DNA of 64,000 nt from Balanoglossus misakiensis (taxonomy: Eukaryota > Hemichordata): positions 8,742,001 to 8,806,000 of the forward strand of contig CM082591.2 in NCBI GenBank assembly GCA_040954595.2, read 5' to 3'. The translations under genes and the position numbers were made by a program. Below the pieces are notes generated by a model. It was not told where the DNA came from. It searched no databases and saw nothing but the letters and a program-made list of their open reading frames with translations. Below are positions 48,661-62,417 of this stretch, piece after piece (position 1 is the first letter of the stretch; each line of letters starts with the position of its first letter).

Positions 48661-48913
48661 TCATTCATTCATTGCATCAATATATTTTGTGTATTCCCAG
48701 CGCTGGCCAATAGGCTTGGCACCTGCTAAAATCAACTCGTCTGCTGTGGGCCCTTTTACCTGTGGCAACTGTTCAGAGGAGACAACGTTTATTCCTAGCA
48801 AGCCACAACGCAATGATGGGGTCAACCTGTCAACACAGATGCCAGCATTCATGTGAGTGAGTATCAGGACTGATCTTGTCTTTGCTGAATAATTCATAAT
48901 GCCTATTTTAGAT
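48661..48913 (-). CDS. Candidate terminal exon, triplicate copy 1
   Basis: An acceptor (TTTTTATTACAG) is followed by 84 codons to TGA: SKIGIMNYSAKTRSVLILTH, then MNAGICVDRLTP, CGLLGINVVSSEQLPQV and GQRWEYTKYIDAMNE. It reads like protein, but the family is unknown. Unit copies keep the frame perfectly. It lies convergent to the exon at 47171-47394. Confidence 0.4.
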
Positions 48914-49138
48914 CTGTAATAAAAATGGAGAAAGTACCCTATATTTTCTGTAAAGTACGCCCTCACAGGCCATGTAAACTGGGGGGTCCAATAAGACCGT
49001 CTGGCAAACAAATGATTAATTCAACGCGCCATGTAAGCTGAGCTGAGTTGGTCTGAGTTGCGTATCACACAGACTTAGGCTGAATTTCAGTTGAGTAACC
49101 AGTCCGTTTTAGATTTACCAAGCCACCACGTATTGTGT

Positions 49139-49391
49139 TCATTCATTCATTGCATCAATATATTTTGTGTATTCCCAGCGCTGGCCAATAGGCTTGGCAC
49201 CTGCTAAAATCAACTCGTCTGCTGTGGGCCCTTTTACCTGTGGCAACTGTTCAGAGGAGACAACGTTTATTCCTAGCAAGCCACAACGCAATGATGGGGT
49301 CAACCTGTCAACACAGATGCCAGCATTCATGTGAGTGAGTATCAGGACTGATCTTGTCTTTGCTGAATAATTCATAATGCCTATTTTAGAT
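49139..49391 (-). CDS. Candidate terminal exon, triplicate copy 2
   Basis: Same 84-codon reading frame and acceptor as copy 1; identical protein over the part compared, including CGLLGINVVSSEQLP. If the gene is spliced, only one of the three can be the terminal exon in a given transcript, because each ends in a stop. Confidence 0.4.
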
Positions 49392-49616
49392 CTGTAATAA
49401 AAATGGAGAAAGTACCCTATATTTTCTGTAAAGTACGCCCTCACAGGCCATGTAAACTGGGGGGTCCAATAAGACCGTCTGGCAAACAAATGATTAATTC
49501 AACGCGCCATGTAAGCTGAGCTGAGTTGGTCTGAGTTGCGTATCACACAGACTTAGGCTGAATTTCAGTGGAGTAACCAGTCCGTTTTAGATTTACCAAG
49601 CCACCACGTATTGTGT

Positions 49617-49823
49617 TCATTCATTCATTGCATCAATATATTTTGTGTATTCCCAGCGCTGGCCAATAGGCTTGGCACCTGCTAAAATCAACTCGTCTGC
49701 TGTGGGCCCTTTTACCTGTGGCAACTGTTCAGAGGAGACAACGTTTATTCCTAGCAAGCCACCACGCAATGTTGGGGTCAACCTGTCAACACAGATGCCA
49801 GCATTCATGTGAGTGAGAACCAT
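49617..49823 (-). CDS. Candidate terminal exon, triplicate copy 3 (outer, divergent start)
   Basis: Shares LTHMNAGICVDRLTP and the rest to AMNE, with Thr for Ser and GGLLGI for CGLLGI. The upstream sequence differs (MV before LTH), so this copy keeps a different 5' context, possibly the original one before the tandem duplication. Function unknown. Confidence 0.4.
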   Translation of the reverse strand: MVLTHMNAGICVDRLTPTLRGGLLGINVVSSEQLPQVKGPTADELILAGAKPIGQRWEYTKYIDAMNE

Positions 49824-50159
49824 GCTAAAATCTGAGTACTTTCTTCAATTTCAAGACAGATATATAACAAAAATTATGAGAAAAATCAACGGCAATCTTG
49901 GAGTAAATTTTTAACTGAACTTCCTTATATAATTTTTATGGTCCAGCTGTTACAGGGACCACCAGCTATTTTATTATAAACTGGTGGTAGGTCAGTGAAT
50001 GCCTCTGTCTGATTGGACTAATTAGCTTGTCATACTTGCATGTATTTTTACAGACAGTTTTTGGACAAAAATCGGTTGTTGTTTTTTAGTGCTGCTTGTA
50101 AGATTGCTGTGACACATAACACTTGATTGGGCATAGTTTCCGTAGTATTTAAATAGTAA

Positions 50160-52310
50160 TGCCAAATATGCTTGCCAATGTCGTCCGTTATTTTAATTCT
50201 GGCGAATACCTAATTTCTGTGTTATCCCCAAATGGCACCACAGTGTCATTTACATTATTTTTAAGAAGTAAATTATACATAGATATGCATCTTGTTAAAG
50301 AGCCCAACAGTCATGATTTTGTTCACATGAATACTACTGCTTCCAGGACATAACCCAAAAATGTTGATAATTTTGGCAATGACCTTTGATGTACTTTTCC
50401 ATAAGTTGCCATGCACAGCAGATACAGCCTTCAAATTTGGAGGACTGAAACACCTAATGAGGCATTAAACTTTAACACAATAATTATGTACATAAGCTAT
50501 TTCAAGTTAACCAATAGAGCTTAGAAGTATGTTTTCTGTTGGACACAGCTTAGTTTGATATCAAAATTTGTTGGCCCAAATTTGCGTGACCTCTGGCTTA
50601 CTTGCCATTTCTCAGCATCCATAACAGATACAGCCTTTGATTTCTGTTGGAACCATGCTAACCATTTTGGTCCCTTCAATGCTGCTTTTAGTTAATGTTT
50701 TAATTGTCTTCTTCATGGCGGCCATATTGGATTTTCAGATAACCTTTAAAAGTTGACATTTTTTTTCATAAACTACAGGGCCAATCAAGTTCTAATTTAA
50801 TGTGCGGTTCAATGTTTGACAATAATATCAGTAGTGGTCATGTGGCTTTGGATGCATAATTGGATTTTTGAAAAATATCATAAATTTTTTTCAAAAATCT
50901 ATTTCTAATCAAGTTTTCAAGTGAATTGTGATTAGTTAAACCTTATTGGAGCCAAATTGGATTTTCTGATCTCCGATAAGAGACTAAAATTTCCTATTTC
51001 TAGCCTACTCATTGAAACCACACATTCTTTTTATGGATATGAGTCACCATGTGACCAGAATATATCACAATTATTAGACTACTTTCACATATCCTTAATC
51101 AAGTTTTTACAGAACTCGATTAAACAATTTGTTTGCGACTCTCGCATGTCCTTTGATCCAGTAATTCCAGAACTTATTTTATGTGGATATGCCTATTGTT
51201 AAAATGCACAACAGTCATGATTTTGTTCACATGAGTACTACTGCTGCCAGGACATAACCCAAATCTCTTGATAATTTTGGCAATGACCTTTGATCTACTA
51301 TCCCATGCCTTGGAATGTACAGCAGATACAGCCTTCACATTTGGTGGACTGGAACACCTAGTGAAGTATTAAACATTAACACAATAATTTTGTACATAAG
51401 CTATTTCAAGTAAACAAATAGAGCTTTATAGAAGTGTGGTTTTTGTTGGATACTTATCAGTTTAAGATCAAAAATTTGTGTCACAATTTTGCGTGACCTC
51501 TTGCTAACTTATCATTGCTTGGAATCCACAACAAAACAGCCTTTGCTTTCTGTTGGAACCATGCTAACCGCTTGGGCCTGTCCCATTTCTTCTTAATGGT
51601 GGCCATATTGGATATTCTGATAACCCTTGAAAATTGACATCTTTTCAACAACTACAAGGCAAATCAAGTTCTAATTTACTGTGCGGTTCAATGTTTGACA
51701 ATAATATCATTAGTGGTCATGTCACTTTGGTTGCCATATTGGATTTTTGAAAAATCTCATGAAAAATTTCACAAATCTTTTTCTACTCAAGTTTTCAAGT
51801 AAATTGTGATTGGGTAAACCTTATTGGAGCCAAATTGGATTTTCTGATCTCCGATAAAAGACTAAAATTTCCTATTTCTAGCCTATTCATTGAAACCACA
51901 CAAATTCTTTTTATGGATATGAGTCACCATATGACCAGAATATATCACAATTATTAGACTACTTTCACATGTTCTTTGATCAAGATTTTACAGAAATTGA
52001 TTAAACAATTTGTTTGCGACTCTCGCTTGTCCTTTGATCCAGTTATTCCAGAACTTATTTTATGTGGATATGCCTCTTGTTAAAAAGCACAACAGTCATG
52101 ATTTTGTTCACATGAGTACTACTGCTGCCAGGACATAACCCAAATCTTTTGATAATTTTGGCAATGACCTTTGATCTACTTTTCCATAAGTTGGCATGCA
52201 CAGCAGATACTGCCTTCAAATTTGGAGGACTCAAACACCTAATGAAGTATTAAACTTTAACACAATAATTATGTACATAAGCTATTTCAAGTTAACCAAT
52301 ATAGTTCATT
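50160..52310 (+). repeat. Tandem repeat of about 875 bp, roughly two and a half units
   Basis: Landmarks repeat in order: CACAACAGTCATGATTTTG (near 50303 as CCAACAGTCATG, 51206, 52088), AGCAGATACAGCCTTC (50410, 51321, 52202) and GTGCGGTTCAATGTTTGACA (50802, 51680). Divergence is moderate and no open frame is conserved. Confidence 0.8.
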
Positions 52311-54477
52311 TTGTGATGAACCTTGTAAAAGTGTCATCAGAGTTTTTTTTAAAGCAGATTCTACTTGCATAGATCACCAGAGAGAAAGAAATGGTTACTG
52401 GAGCTGTGTTAGTACTGTGAAATTTGAGATAATTAGAATAAAAATGGCCGCCAAATGATTTCAATTATCAATGTAACAGATAGAAATCACCTTTATAGTG
52501 CAAAAATTTGATAGTAAAAGCTTAATGTTTTTATAGAAACAGGTATATTGTCATAATTGAGTATCTTTAAATACTAATTTGCATAATTTAACACCCCATG
52601 ATGTATATACAAGTATTATAAACCCTAAATATGAGTTGATATACTTTTTAACCAAATAAATAATTTAGCTTTGCTGCAAAAGAATATGGCTGTTCTTTCC
52701 ATGCTTATACTTCTACTTTATTGCTAAAATAAACTAGTTTTCAATTGTTTTAGCAGTACAAAGATTTTAAGAAATAAAAAAATAGCCTGTCCCAATTTTG
52801 ATTTGCCCTACGCTTCTGTAGCCTAATGCGGTACTGAGATAATAGAGTTTATAAATCCCATTTCGAAAGAATGCTGTGACAGAATTTGTCAATAAAGATT
52901 TCAGTTTGTGTGCATTCATTGACGTGATGTGTATTTTCCATCTGCACACATACGTTGCACTGCATATTTTGACTAATTAGAGTGATGTAATGCTATTTAA
53001 GCAAGATTATGATTGAGTAGAAACTAATATGCATATTCGACTTGCAGACGGTGCCTCGTTCTTGTACTGGTAAATTTGCATTTGAAATCATTTGGGCTTT
53101 GACGTTCTTGATGCATGGAGCAAAATTTTATTCCAAATTTTTGCTTTCAAACAAGTAAATATCAGGAAAAACTTGCAGTAAGTGAGTGTTTGTACTCCCG
53201 CTTACCATTTTGAAAACCAACGGAAACCCACTTCGGGAAAATTCTGAAATTGCAGTTAGATCACAGGGAGTGGTGCTGTGGAGCGAAATAAATCCAAACT
53301 GTAATCCTAAACGTTGAATAAATTCTAACTCTAACATGTCAACAAATGTGACCATATTTGTAAATAAAAAAACAAGTAAATAAATGAATAATAAGCTAAC
53401 CTGTTGCACTATTATATTATAGAGATTTTGCAGCTTTTCAGCCTTGTTTTCAATCTCGAAGATATTGATTCTACGCTTTGCTAATATTTCTTATCTAGGC
53501 CCCCATAAACACCACTCAGTAACATGTTGTTTGTGGGCTTCGTGTCGACTTTGCTATGGTGGTGGTACCATAACACACTACAGTTTAACTTTTGAGACAG
53601 GCAATTTTAAGGCAAGGTGATAGCGAAGAAACTGACCAGTCGTGACTATTAGATAGGGGATTTGATTGCATGATTTATCAGAATTGTAATTGCTGTTAGA
53701 TTTTTTAGCATTATGACTGTTATAAGCTACCAGTGTCTGCTATGTCCCGATGTTGGCATGTGGCACAAGGATAATAAGTGTATCAGATGATAAATACCAA
53801 ATTATCTTAAGCCTCAATGTATGGATTACTTGGCCACATGATTGCACATCCTGTATATTTTGAATAATAAGTGGCATATGCTAAAGGTGTTTTATGAATG
53901 GTTACTAATACTGATTTCTTTGCCTATTTGATTCACAGGTGCTGCCTCAAATCGTCTGCAGTTGCTGTCATGCCCAGTCTATGCTACGGTTGGCATATAT
54001 GTCCGCCACCAAGCCATGAGGTATACTGACAGCCACGTTTGAAACATTTCAGTATACTGATATTCAAAGCTTAAATGTCAAGGTTTGCTTTATAATCGCT
54101 ACCAATATACATATTTGTGCTAATCAGTTTTATGAAGAGTGAGTTGGATCAAATGAAAGTTTTCTTTTTCACAACAACCATAACGTAATCCTTGTACAGT
54201 GTTACATAGATGCCAAGTGCGTGTACATGTTCTGTTGTTTACAGATATTTCAGTTTCACTTATCACTTGATTTCCATGTTTTGGTATACCCATGTAAACC
54301 TTCTTTACTGCACTCCTGATGTAAATTGAGTTTCAAGATTTCTGTTTCAAAGAACACTGTGACACATTTCCCTGATGAATTTTCCACTGTTGCGCATTAT
54401 CATAGCACAGTCTGACCTGACATTATACCATATTTAGCATATTTTCAGTAATTAATATGCATATATTTAATTCACAG

Positions 54478-54556
54478 TCTTAAAATTAAATGTCAGCATT
54501 TAAACTTGTGAGAAGGAGAGTGAGAAGACGCTGGCCACATCGAAGATCACTTTCTG
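54478..54556 (+). CDS. Second copy of the small Arg-rich exon
   Basis: Counterpart of 15033-15114. ATG at 54490 and donor after 54556. One codon shorter than copy 1 with the frame kept, starting MSAFKLVRRRVRRRW. Confidence 0.3.
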
Positions 54557-55009
54557 GTGAGCACAACTTATGGTATAATAATAATAATAATAATTTTTAC
54601 TGTCATATATAATTGCTATTGCATGCACAAAGAAATGTGTTGTGGTGTTTCAAGATAAAAAAGAACATTGCATTACAGAAAAGGTTTGAGAAAAACGTAC
54701 AAACAGAATGAAAAGAACAGTGTCTAGGTATAGCACAACAACTTCAGATGTGTGGAATGAAAAAATCTATGGGAGACGAGATTGATGAACTTTCACAGCA
54801 CATGGTTTACCATCATGTAACATGTGAAGTGCAGTAGGGAAAAAGCTGTTCAAGCGACTGATTTGAGCTCCATAGCTAGTTAATGCTAAAATGTGTTGTC
54901 CAAGGTATAAGTGGTTTTTGCACTATAATTTGCAACAGAAATAGACACTGAGCACCAGCCCACCCTCCCCTCTTGCTGACTTCTATGTATGTATGTAGGA
55001 ATTTTATCA

Positions 55010-55215
55010 TAATTTTTCGGCCCATTTGGTATATGTATTTATACCACGGGACCTTATGGCGATCAGTTTCACCTGTATGTATGTATGGATGGATGTATGT
55101 CTGTATGTCCGTCCACATCAAACACTTGGAAACCACTAGCATATCACCTTGATATTTAGTGTGCATATGCAGGCAGGGCTGTAGATGGGAGTTTGTCTAA
55201 TAAGCTGGGAAAATG
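55010..55215 (+). repeat. Dispersed hairpin repeat, copy within the duplication
   Basis: Paralogue of 15575-15770, carried along by the segmental duplication. Confidence 0.65.
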
Positions 55216-56564
55216 TAAAATTTGTCAAAACTCAGAAAATCAACAACTGCTGGGCAAATTGCTTTCAAAACTGAAAATTTAGATGAATCTACCTCATGTC
55301 ACCCTCTAACAGCACTTTCTGGCATACTGCTGGGCACCACGGGCGCACTCTGAGTGTAAAAAATAGCCGGCGCTAACACACATTGTTTCCTGATAGCTGA
55401 TAGGTGTACGCAGCATACAAAGAGATTCACTTGTCACAGTTTATGACCTTAACACAAAATCTGAGATGTCCTAGGATATGTCCAATTTCTGAAAATTATA
55501 TACATGTTGTAGGATGTAAAAGACAACCTGCACTGAAAACTTGTGAACTTGGCATGGGCAGGCAGTGTTTCATCCAGGATGGCATAAACAGGGGGGGGGG
55601 GGGGTATTATATCTCCCCGTTGCCATTTTTTTTTTGGGGGGGGGGAGGATATCTCTAGCATGTGAGTGACATCATTTCAAAGGGCCTTGGTCCCCTCAAC
55701 AGGGGTGTGTGTGCCATATGTGCTGGTAAACAAGGAAGCAAACGAAAACAATTTAAGGCCTGACTGCTTAACTAGAAAGAGAGCACACTGCAGACACCCA
55801 TTATAATAATTTATATCAATGATGAGGGGGCCATAGTGATGTTCGAAAGATGCTATGATTATGTAAATTTTATGTTAATTAGATATAGTATGCCAAAAAT
55901 ATGATTTGTCCCCCTTTCCAACCTGCTGTGGGTCACAATGTCCCAATGCTTTGTTAACGTCACACAGTTCTGTATGGTTTGAGCTAATAGTGTGAATTTT
56001 CTATTTTTTTATGCATTTTTTGGTCTTGGTCTACATTTTGGTTAAAAATCTACTTTTCTGGAATTGATCATCTCATTTCTTTGAAATTTAGTATGAAGCT
56101 TTATTTAGGTGATCTGAGTTACCCATAGTTTTGTTCAATTTGTTGCAAAATTTGCATATTAATAGTTTTGGAGCAATTTTTGCCTTTTTTGGTCATTTTT
56201 TTTCTCTCTAAAACCACTTGTCAGATTGCTTTGAAATTTGGTAGGCATGTTCCTTGGGGTACCCCAAGAAAGATTTGCATGTATGTTTTAAATCAACTTG
56301 GAGAATTCAAGAGTATATTTTTGGGGTGATTTTTTGCCATTTTTGGTCAAAACTCTTGTTCAGAACCCTCTACCCTAATGCTTTAAAATTTGACACGAAG
56401 GTTCCTGGGTGATTTGTCAGGATGATTTACAAAACCTATGATGAAAGTGCCAATGGTTTGTGGGAGCAATATCTTGTATTTTAGGGGCATATTTTCCAAT
56501 TTTGATAAAAAAATTATATTTCTCAGAAATTATATGGCCGAGTATTTTAAAATTTGAGTCGTAA

Positions 56565-56912
56565 GGGACCGTTCAATTTTTACGGCTGGGGGGGGGGGGG
56601 TGGTCGGCCTCTGACATTTTGCTTTTGAGTCCACAAAATTGCTGTTTTGCACCCTTTATTTTACAAAATTTTCTAATGTGGGAGGGGGACACACCTTCCC
56701 CTCCATTCTCCGCCACATTTCATTTATTGGCTGGTTTGTCTAGTGTACCAGGGCAGACTACTTGCCACCCCATCCCACCCATGCTTACTTTGGGTGGAGT
56801 GCCAAAAGTAAAATTGGTTTTCACCAACATTGAGTTAATTTGCTTTTGAGTTCATTAAAATGCAACTTTGAGCACCGTATTAAAAAAAAAATTTCTTATG
56901 TCAGGGGGGGGG
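56565..56912. mobile_element. Deleted copy of the PIF/Harbinger-type MITE
   Basis: The left end GGGACCGTTCAATTTTTACG follows TAA (56562-56564). The interior lacks about 90 bp present at 19134-19225, and the right end is lost where the sequence jumps to the equivalent of 22187. Confidence 0.6.
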
Positions 56913-58069
56913 ACAGCTCTTCTATTATCAGTGGTCGCGCTTCTTTTTTATTTCCTGAGTCTGTGGGGAAGCAATGAAACCACAAATTACGTCCTCTGCT
57001 CTTTTGACTGCATCTTTACCTAATTTGCATATCTTGATTAGGTTGTTGGCGTTGCTCTAATGGTTTCCAAAATGTAACCTTTGAGTACTTGATAAAAACA
57101 ATTGTGTCATTTCAGTCAATAATCTTTGAGGCCGAGCGTAGTCTTTAGTGTACTGTGTCATGCGGTTGCCCTCACATCCAGTGATTTATACCAGCTGAAA
57201 CAGAACGTAGTTTGCCAAGGCAGCCACCAAAAAACAGAAAAAAGGGTTTATGCCTTGTTATTCAAGTGACGTGCGCACTGACCAGAAGCATTTCATTTAT
57301 TTGGCCTAATTAACAAATTAACACCAGAAATGGATTCAATGTATATAAACAAATTAAAAAAAAATATATTACACAATAATCAAGAAACAAGACGGGCAAA
57401 AGTTAAATTATACAGGGGTGTGCGGCGCCCATTTTGAATTATGCAAATTAGAACAGTTGTCTAATATTGCCATGTCAACCAAGTTGAAATTGTTTTAGGT
57501 ACCCATATTAATGAAAACCCTGAAATAAGATATAACATACCATTTTAAGACAAACGTGGGAAATTACATTTTAGGGGTGTTAGAGGTGTTTTTTTGCACG
57601 TGTACTCTAGTTTCGAATGACCTACTAAGATGGATGATGCATGGTCAACTTTTTTACCTAATTTAAATTAAATGACATATTTTTTTTAACCCAAAAACGC
57701 CACCATTTCCGGGGATCAATAATATATGCAACTCAATCAAAAGTTCAAAAACTCAGCCTCCAGAATATATATGGTTTATGGGGGTTTTAACTTTGTCTTT
57801 GATGAGGAATAGGCCTCTGAAAGAGTCTTGACGGTTTCATGCAATGCCACCTTAAGCATAGTCCTAGTATCCAACAAAATTAGTTTGTTCCTACACGAAT
57901 AGCGAACACTTTGCTCCCCCCCCCCCTCCCCATGAATGGCTCTTTCCACAACCACGTTTTATTGAGCGAAATATTGAATTGAATTGGAGTGGACGCTCAT
58001 TTTATCATGGAAAACCACTCTCAAATGACTTGTGATCAGAAACTAAATGGTGTCACTTGTCGCATATTT

Positions 58070-59360
58070 GGATATACGAGTTATGTATGGGTGTCTCAAA
58101 ACACATTGTGCGACAAGAAAGTGCTAGTCGCACTTTGAGGGAAATGCTATCTGCGACCACTAGCACTTTGATTCTGCGACCACTAGCACTTGCATTCTGC
58201 GACCACTAGCACTTTGATTCTGCGACCACTAGCACTTGCATTCTGCTACAAGATTTTTTATTGGTTGTGTAACTTATGTGCGCAATTAATACCCCATTGA
58301 CAGTAACGAGGTGTGAACGATTCGACAAGGCAACGTCAATGCCCGATGCTTTCCCGGCCGATCCCAAGTTCGTCACGTTGATAAGTGCGGCAGTCATTGA
58401 TCGAGTTAACAAAGCAAATGCCCCGGCCGTTGCGTCGCCTTTCCGTACTGTTTGTACAAACATGCAACCACAACTGTACATGAAAAAACTAGCTGCGTAT
58501 TGCTCTCAGACTAAAACATCAATGCAATGAGAAAACGTTGATAAAACATTATTTATATAGACAGAATAAAGGAAAAAGTTTATTAACGTAAGTACTGTAC
58601 TCGATCGTATCGGCATCTTGAAGTCATATTTTTAACACGCAAAGGTCACGGGTTCATGTGGGCGCGCACAACACTTAACTGCACTCATGCTACAGAAATA
58701 CACACAGTCGTTTTTCAACATAAAAATATTACCTTTATTTAGACATAAAACCGCTAAAGGCAAGTATACCGATCACGGAAGCAAGTAGTCAGATTCATCG
58801 AGCGATTCATCTGATGAGTGCAGCGCGACCTTGACCATATTCTACGATGTCAAAGGTCAGGTCATTCAAAAATGGCGATTGTGTTGTCATCGCATCGCAA
58901 ATGCGCATTTCGCGCTCGTTTTAATAGCTAGTTTTACTCAGCTACAAAAATCGACAAACCAGAGTTCTTATTAAAGTCGGTGTAAAATCAGACTTGGATA
59001 TGATCTAGTAGAAATGAAAGGTCAGTATTTAACCAAACGGAAATTACGTGGATCGTGTATTTTGTACATGACACGAGTACAACATATCAAGTTATCATCT
59101 TGAAAGAAAGTTGAATGTCGCGATACTTTCAAAACCCCTCGATCGATACGACTGTGCTTTTTGAAACTGGTTTTTATTCAAGCTTGTTGGTCGCAAATGA
59201 TCACAGCGCACAATGCAAGTACCAGTGGTCGCAGAATCAAAGTGCTAGTGGTCGCAGAATCAAAGTGCTAGTGGTCGCAGATAGCATTTCCCTCAAAGTG
59301 CGACTAGCACTTTCTTGTCGCACAATGTGTTTTGAGACACCCGTATATACCTGGATATAC
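58070..59360. mobile_element. Non-autonomous foldback transposon with 8-bp target duplication
   Basis: The element spans 58078-59352 (1275 bp) between direct GGATATAC copies at 58070-58077 and 59353-59360. Long inverted termini share GGGTGTCTCAAAACACATTG, TGCGACAAGAAAGTGCTAG and iterated GCGACCACTAGCACTT units (about four on the left, three on the right). The matching place in copy 1 (near 23347) has a single GGATATAC and no insert. An 8-bp duplication fits hAT or other 8-bp superfamilies. No transposase in the interior, only short unrecognised frames. Confidence 0.9.
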
Positions 59361-60230
59361 AGAATTTTCATCCTGGCTGTATGTAAACAGCGAAGACATT
59401 AATCAACAGTCATTGTCCGCTCACCGTGTGCCCAATCGGCCGTTGAATTGACTACCATAGCAAAAGAGCTTTGTGGGTAGAGATGATAACAGTCAGTCAT
59501 TTTTGGTAGCACTACTGTGAAGCTGGTGAAATCTTTCCAGTCACTATGCTCATAGACCCATCCGAATCAAGTTCACTGATCCAGACTTCACATTTATCGG
59601 TATTGAATTTGAAAAGGGAAAGAGTTTCTTTTCCATGCCTAAAAGAAAAAGTGGCCAACTGATGCAATATGCGCGATTAACTCAGTCAGTGTCCATTGCA
59701 ATGACGTGGGTGGGGCCTGTTCATAAAGAACTACATGTAACTGGTGTTCCTTAGATGTTTGTAGTCAATCAACATAGTTTGTCCATGGTTTGACAACAAG
59801 AAAATACCAACTCTTGTTTTTATTTTATCTTTCATTCGCGGGTGTCTGTTCCAATAGAACAAATGTATGAATATTTGTCTTCTATCTACTGTTAAATATT
59901 TAAAAAATAATGACACACACACATTTGTTGCCATGTTTTATTCATTAGGCTACAAAATTGAGTTTTTAATTTCTTCAAGCGTCTCCGTTGTATGTCTGCT
60001 TCAATATGAGCAATGTTGCACATCTTGTTACATATGCCCATAGTGTAAGCCTGATAAAAAGGTGTGATGCCTCTGCAGTGATCTTGAGGTGTTGTGTTGG
60101 ACTGCATATTTTCCTGCGCAGTGGGTTTATTCTGGCTAGATATAATATTTACACTCACAGATGTTACTCTATCCTTTAGTGGCATTGAATTTGAAGAAGG
60201 CACTTTCACTTTTTCTTTCAGCTTTGAAAC

Positions 60231-60377
60231 ATGGACACCAATGTAAAACTGCGCAGTGGAAATGGTAATGGTGGAAGTGGTCAGCATTGGTACCCAAGTG
60301 ATTTGCCTGTGGAGTTTCCCAACATTACCCGCGATCGCATTCTATGTCAAATTGTTCATGAATCTTTAAGCCGCTAA
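60231..60377 (+). CDS. Small conserved ORF next to the ATC array (copy 2)
   Basis: 48 codons, MDTNVKLRSGNGNGGSGQHW to HESLSR, same length as 24232-24378. Differences: Val/Ile, Tyr/Phe, Leu/Phe, Glu/Asp, Arg/Ser, Cys/Arg. The many replacements argue for weak constraint. Confidence 0.3.
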   Translation: MDTNVKLRSGNGNGGSGQHWYPSDLPVEFPNITRDRILCQIVHESLSR

Positions 60378-60494
60378 AACGCTTCAGGTTAGGTTGACCC
60401 CCAACTTTTAGAATTTGCATGGCCAATGGGGGAGAGGGCAGTTTTTCCTCATTTATAATTGGCTCGAGGTTTTTTTCACTGTCCTCAGGCGCGT

Positions 60495-60519
60495 AATCAT
60501 CATTATCATCACCAACTTC

Positions 60520-60565
<46 letters not shown>

Positions 60566-60677
60566 ATCACAATCATCATCATCATCATCATCATCACAAT
60601 CATCATCATTATCATCATTATCATAATCATCATCAATCACAATCATAATCATCATCACAATCATCATAATTATCATC

Positions 60678-60708
<31 letters not shown>

Positions 60709-60720
60709 ATCACAATCATC

Positions 60721-60751
<31 letters not shown>

Positions 60752-60790
60752 ATCACAATCATCATCACCATCATCATTATCATCAATCAC

Positions 60791-60822
<32 letters not shown>

Positions 60823-61189
60823 ATCACAATCATCATCATCATCATCACAATCATCATCATTATCATCATCATCTTCTTCATCATCATCATCATCATTCAA
60901 TCATCACAATCATCATCACAATCATCATCATCATCATCACAATCATCATCGTTATCATCATCATCAATCATCATCATCATCATTCCATCATCTTCATCAT
61001 CATCTTCATCATTATCATCATCTTCATCATAATCATCATCATCTCCATCATTTTCATCATCATCATCATCATCATCATCACAATCATCATCATCATCTTC
61101 ATCTTCTTCATCATCTTCATCACAATCATCATCATCATCATCATCTTCATCATCTTCATCATCATCATCTTCATCATCATCATCATCAC

Positions 61190-61220
<31 letters not shown>

Positions 61221-61377
61221 TTCATCATCTTCATCATCATCATCATCTTTATCTTCTTCATCTTATTCATCTTCATCATTCCATCATCTTCATCATCATC
61301 ATCACTATCATCTTTCCTTATCATCATCATCATCATCTTCTTCATCATCATCATCATCATCACTATCATCTTTCCAT

Positions 61378-61415
<38 letters not shown>

Positions 61416-61637
61416 TCCATTATCATCATCTTCAATATCATCACCATCATCATCACCATCATCTTCATCATCATCTTCACCATCTTCTTTTATCATCATC
61501 ATTTCATCACCATCATCATCTTCATCATCTTCATCATTTTCATCATCATTCCATCATCACCTTCATCATCATCATCATCCTTATCATCATCATCATTCCA
61601 TCACCTTCATCATCATCACCATCATCTTCATCATCAT

Positions 61638-61671
<34 letters not shown>

Positions 61672-61900
61672 CTCATTCCCACTCACCGCACACACCATAC
61701 AACCACACACACCGCACACATCATACAAACCGCACTCATTCGCCCACACCACCACAATCATCATCATCATCATCATCATTCCATCATCATCTTCATTATC
61801 ATCTTCGTCATCTTCTTTTATCATCATCATTCCATCTTCATCATCATCTTCATCATTTTCATCATCATTCCATCATCATCTTCATCATCATCATCATCAT

Positions 61901-61932
<32 letters not shown>

Positions 61933-62105
61933 CAATCATCATCATCATCATCATCATCTTCATCATCTTCATCATCATCATCATCATCTTCATCATCATC
62001 ATCATCATCTTTATCTTCTTCATCTTATTCATCTTTATCATTCCATCATCTTCATCATCTTCATCATCATCATCACTATCATCTTTCCTTAACATCATCA
62101 TCATT

Positions 62106-62145
<40 letters not shown>

Positions 62146-62367
62146 CCATCATCATCATCTTCATCATTATCTTCATCATTATCTTCATCATTTTCATCTT
62201 CATCATCATCACCATCATCTTTATCATCTTCATCATCATCATCATCATCATCTTAATCATCATCATCATCACCATCATCATCATCATCTTCATCATCTTC
62301 TTCATCATTTTCATCATCATCATCATTCCATCATCTTCATCATCATCACCATCATCTTCATCATCAT

Positions 62368-62417
<50 letters not shown>

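Larger units (their letters stand above)
48433..49817 (-). repeat. 478-bp tandem triplication
   Basis: Units start at 48433, 48911 and 49389, each exactly 478 bp apart, with very few differences. The third unit departs after GTGAGTGAG near 49817. Each carries the same candidate exon on the minus strand. Confidence 0.95.
52610..60494 (+). repeat. Segmental duplication, copy 2
   Basis: Matches copy 1 in blocks 52697-55245, 55453-56232, 56562-56870, 56913-58077 and 59353-60494. It lacks the three copy 1-specific stretches but has its own: 55246-55452, 56233-56560 and the transposon 58078-59352. Confidence 0.9.

Noticed and set aside
58206-58530. Opposing 84- and 91-codon frames inside the 8-bp-TSD transposon
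   Set aside because: Both strands are open over the same bases, no transposase motif on either, and no copy to compare.
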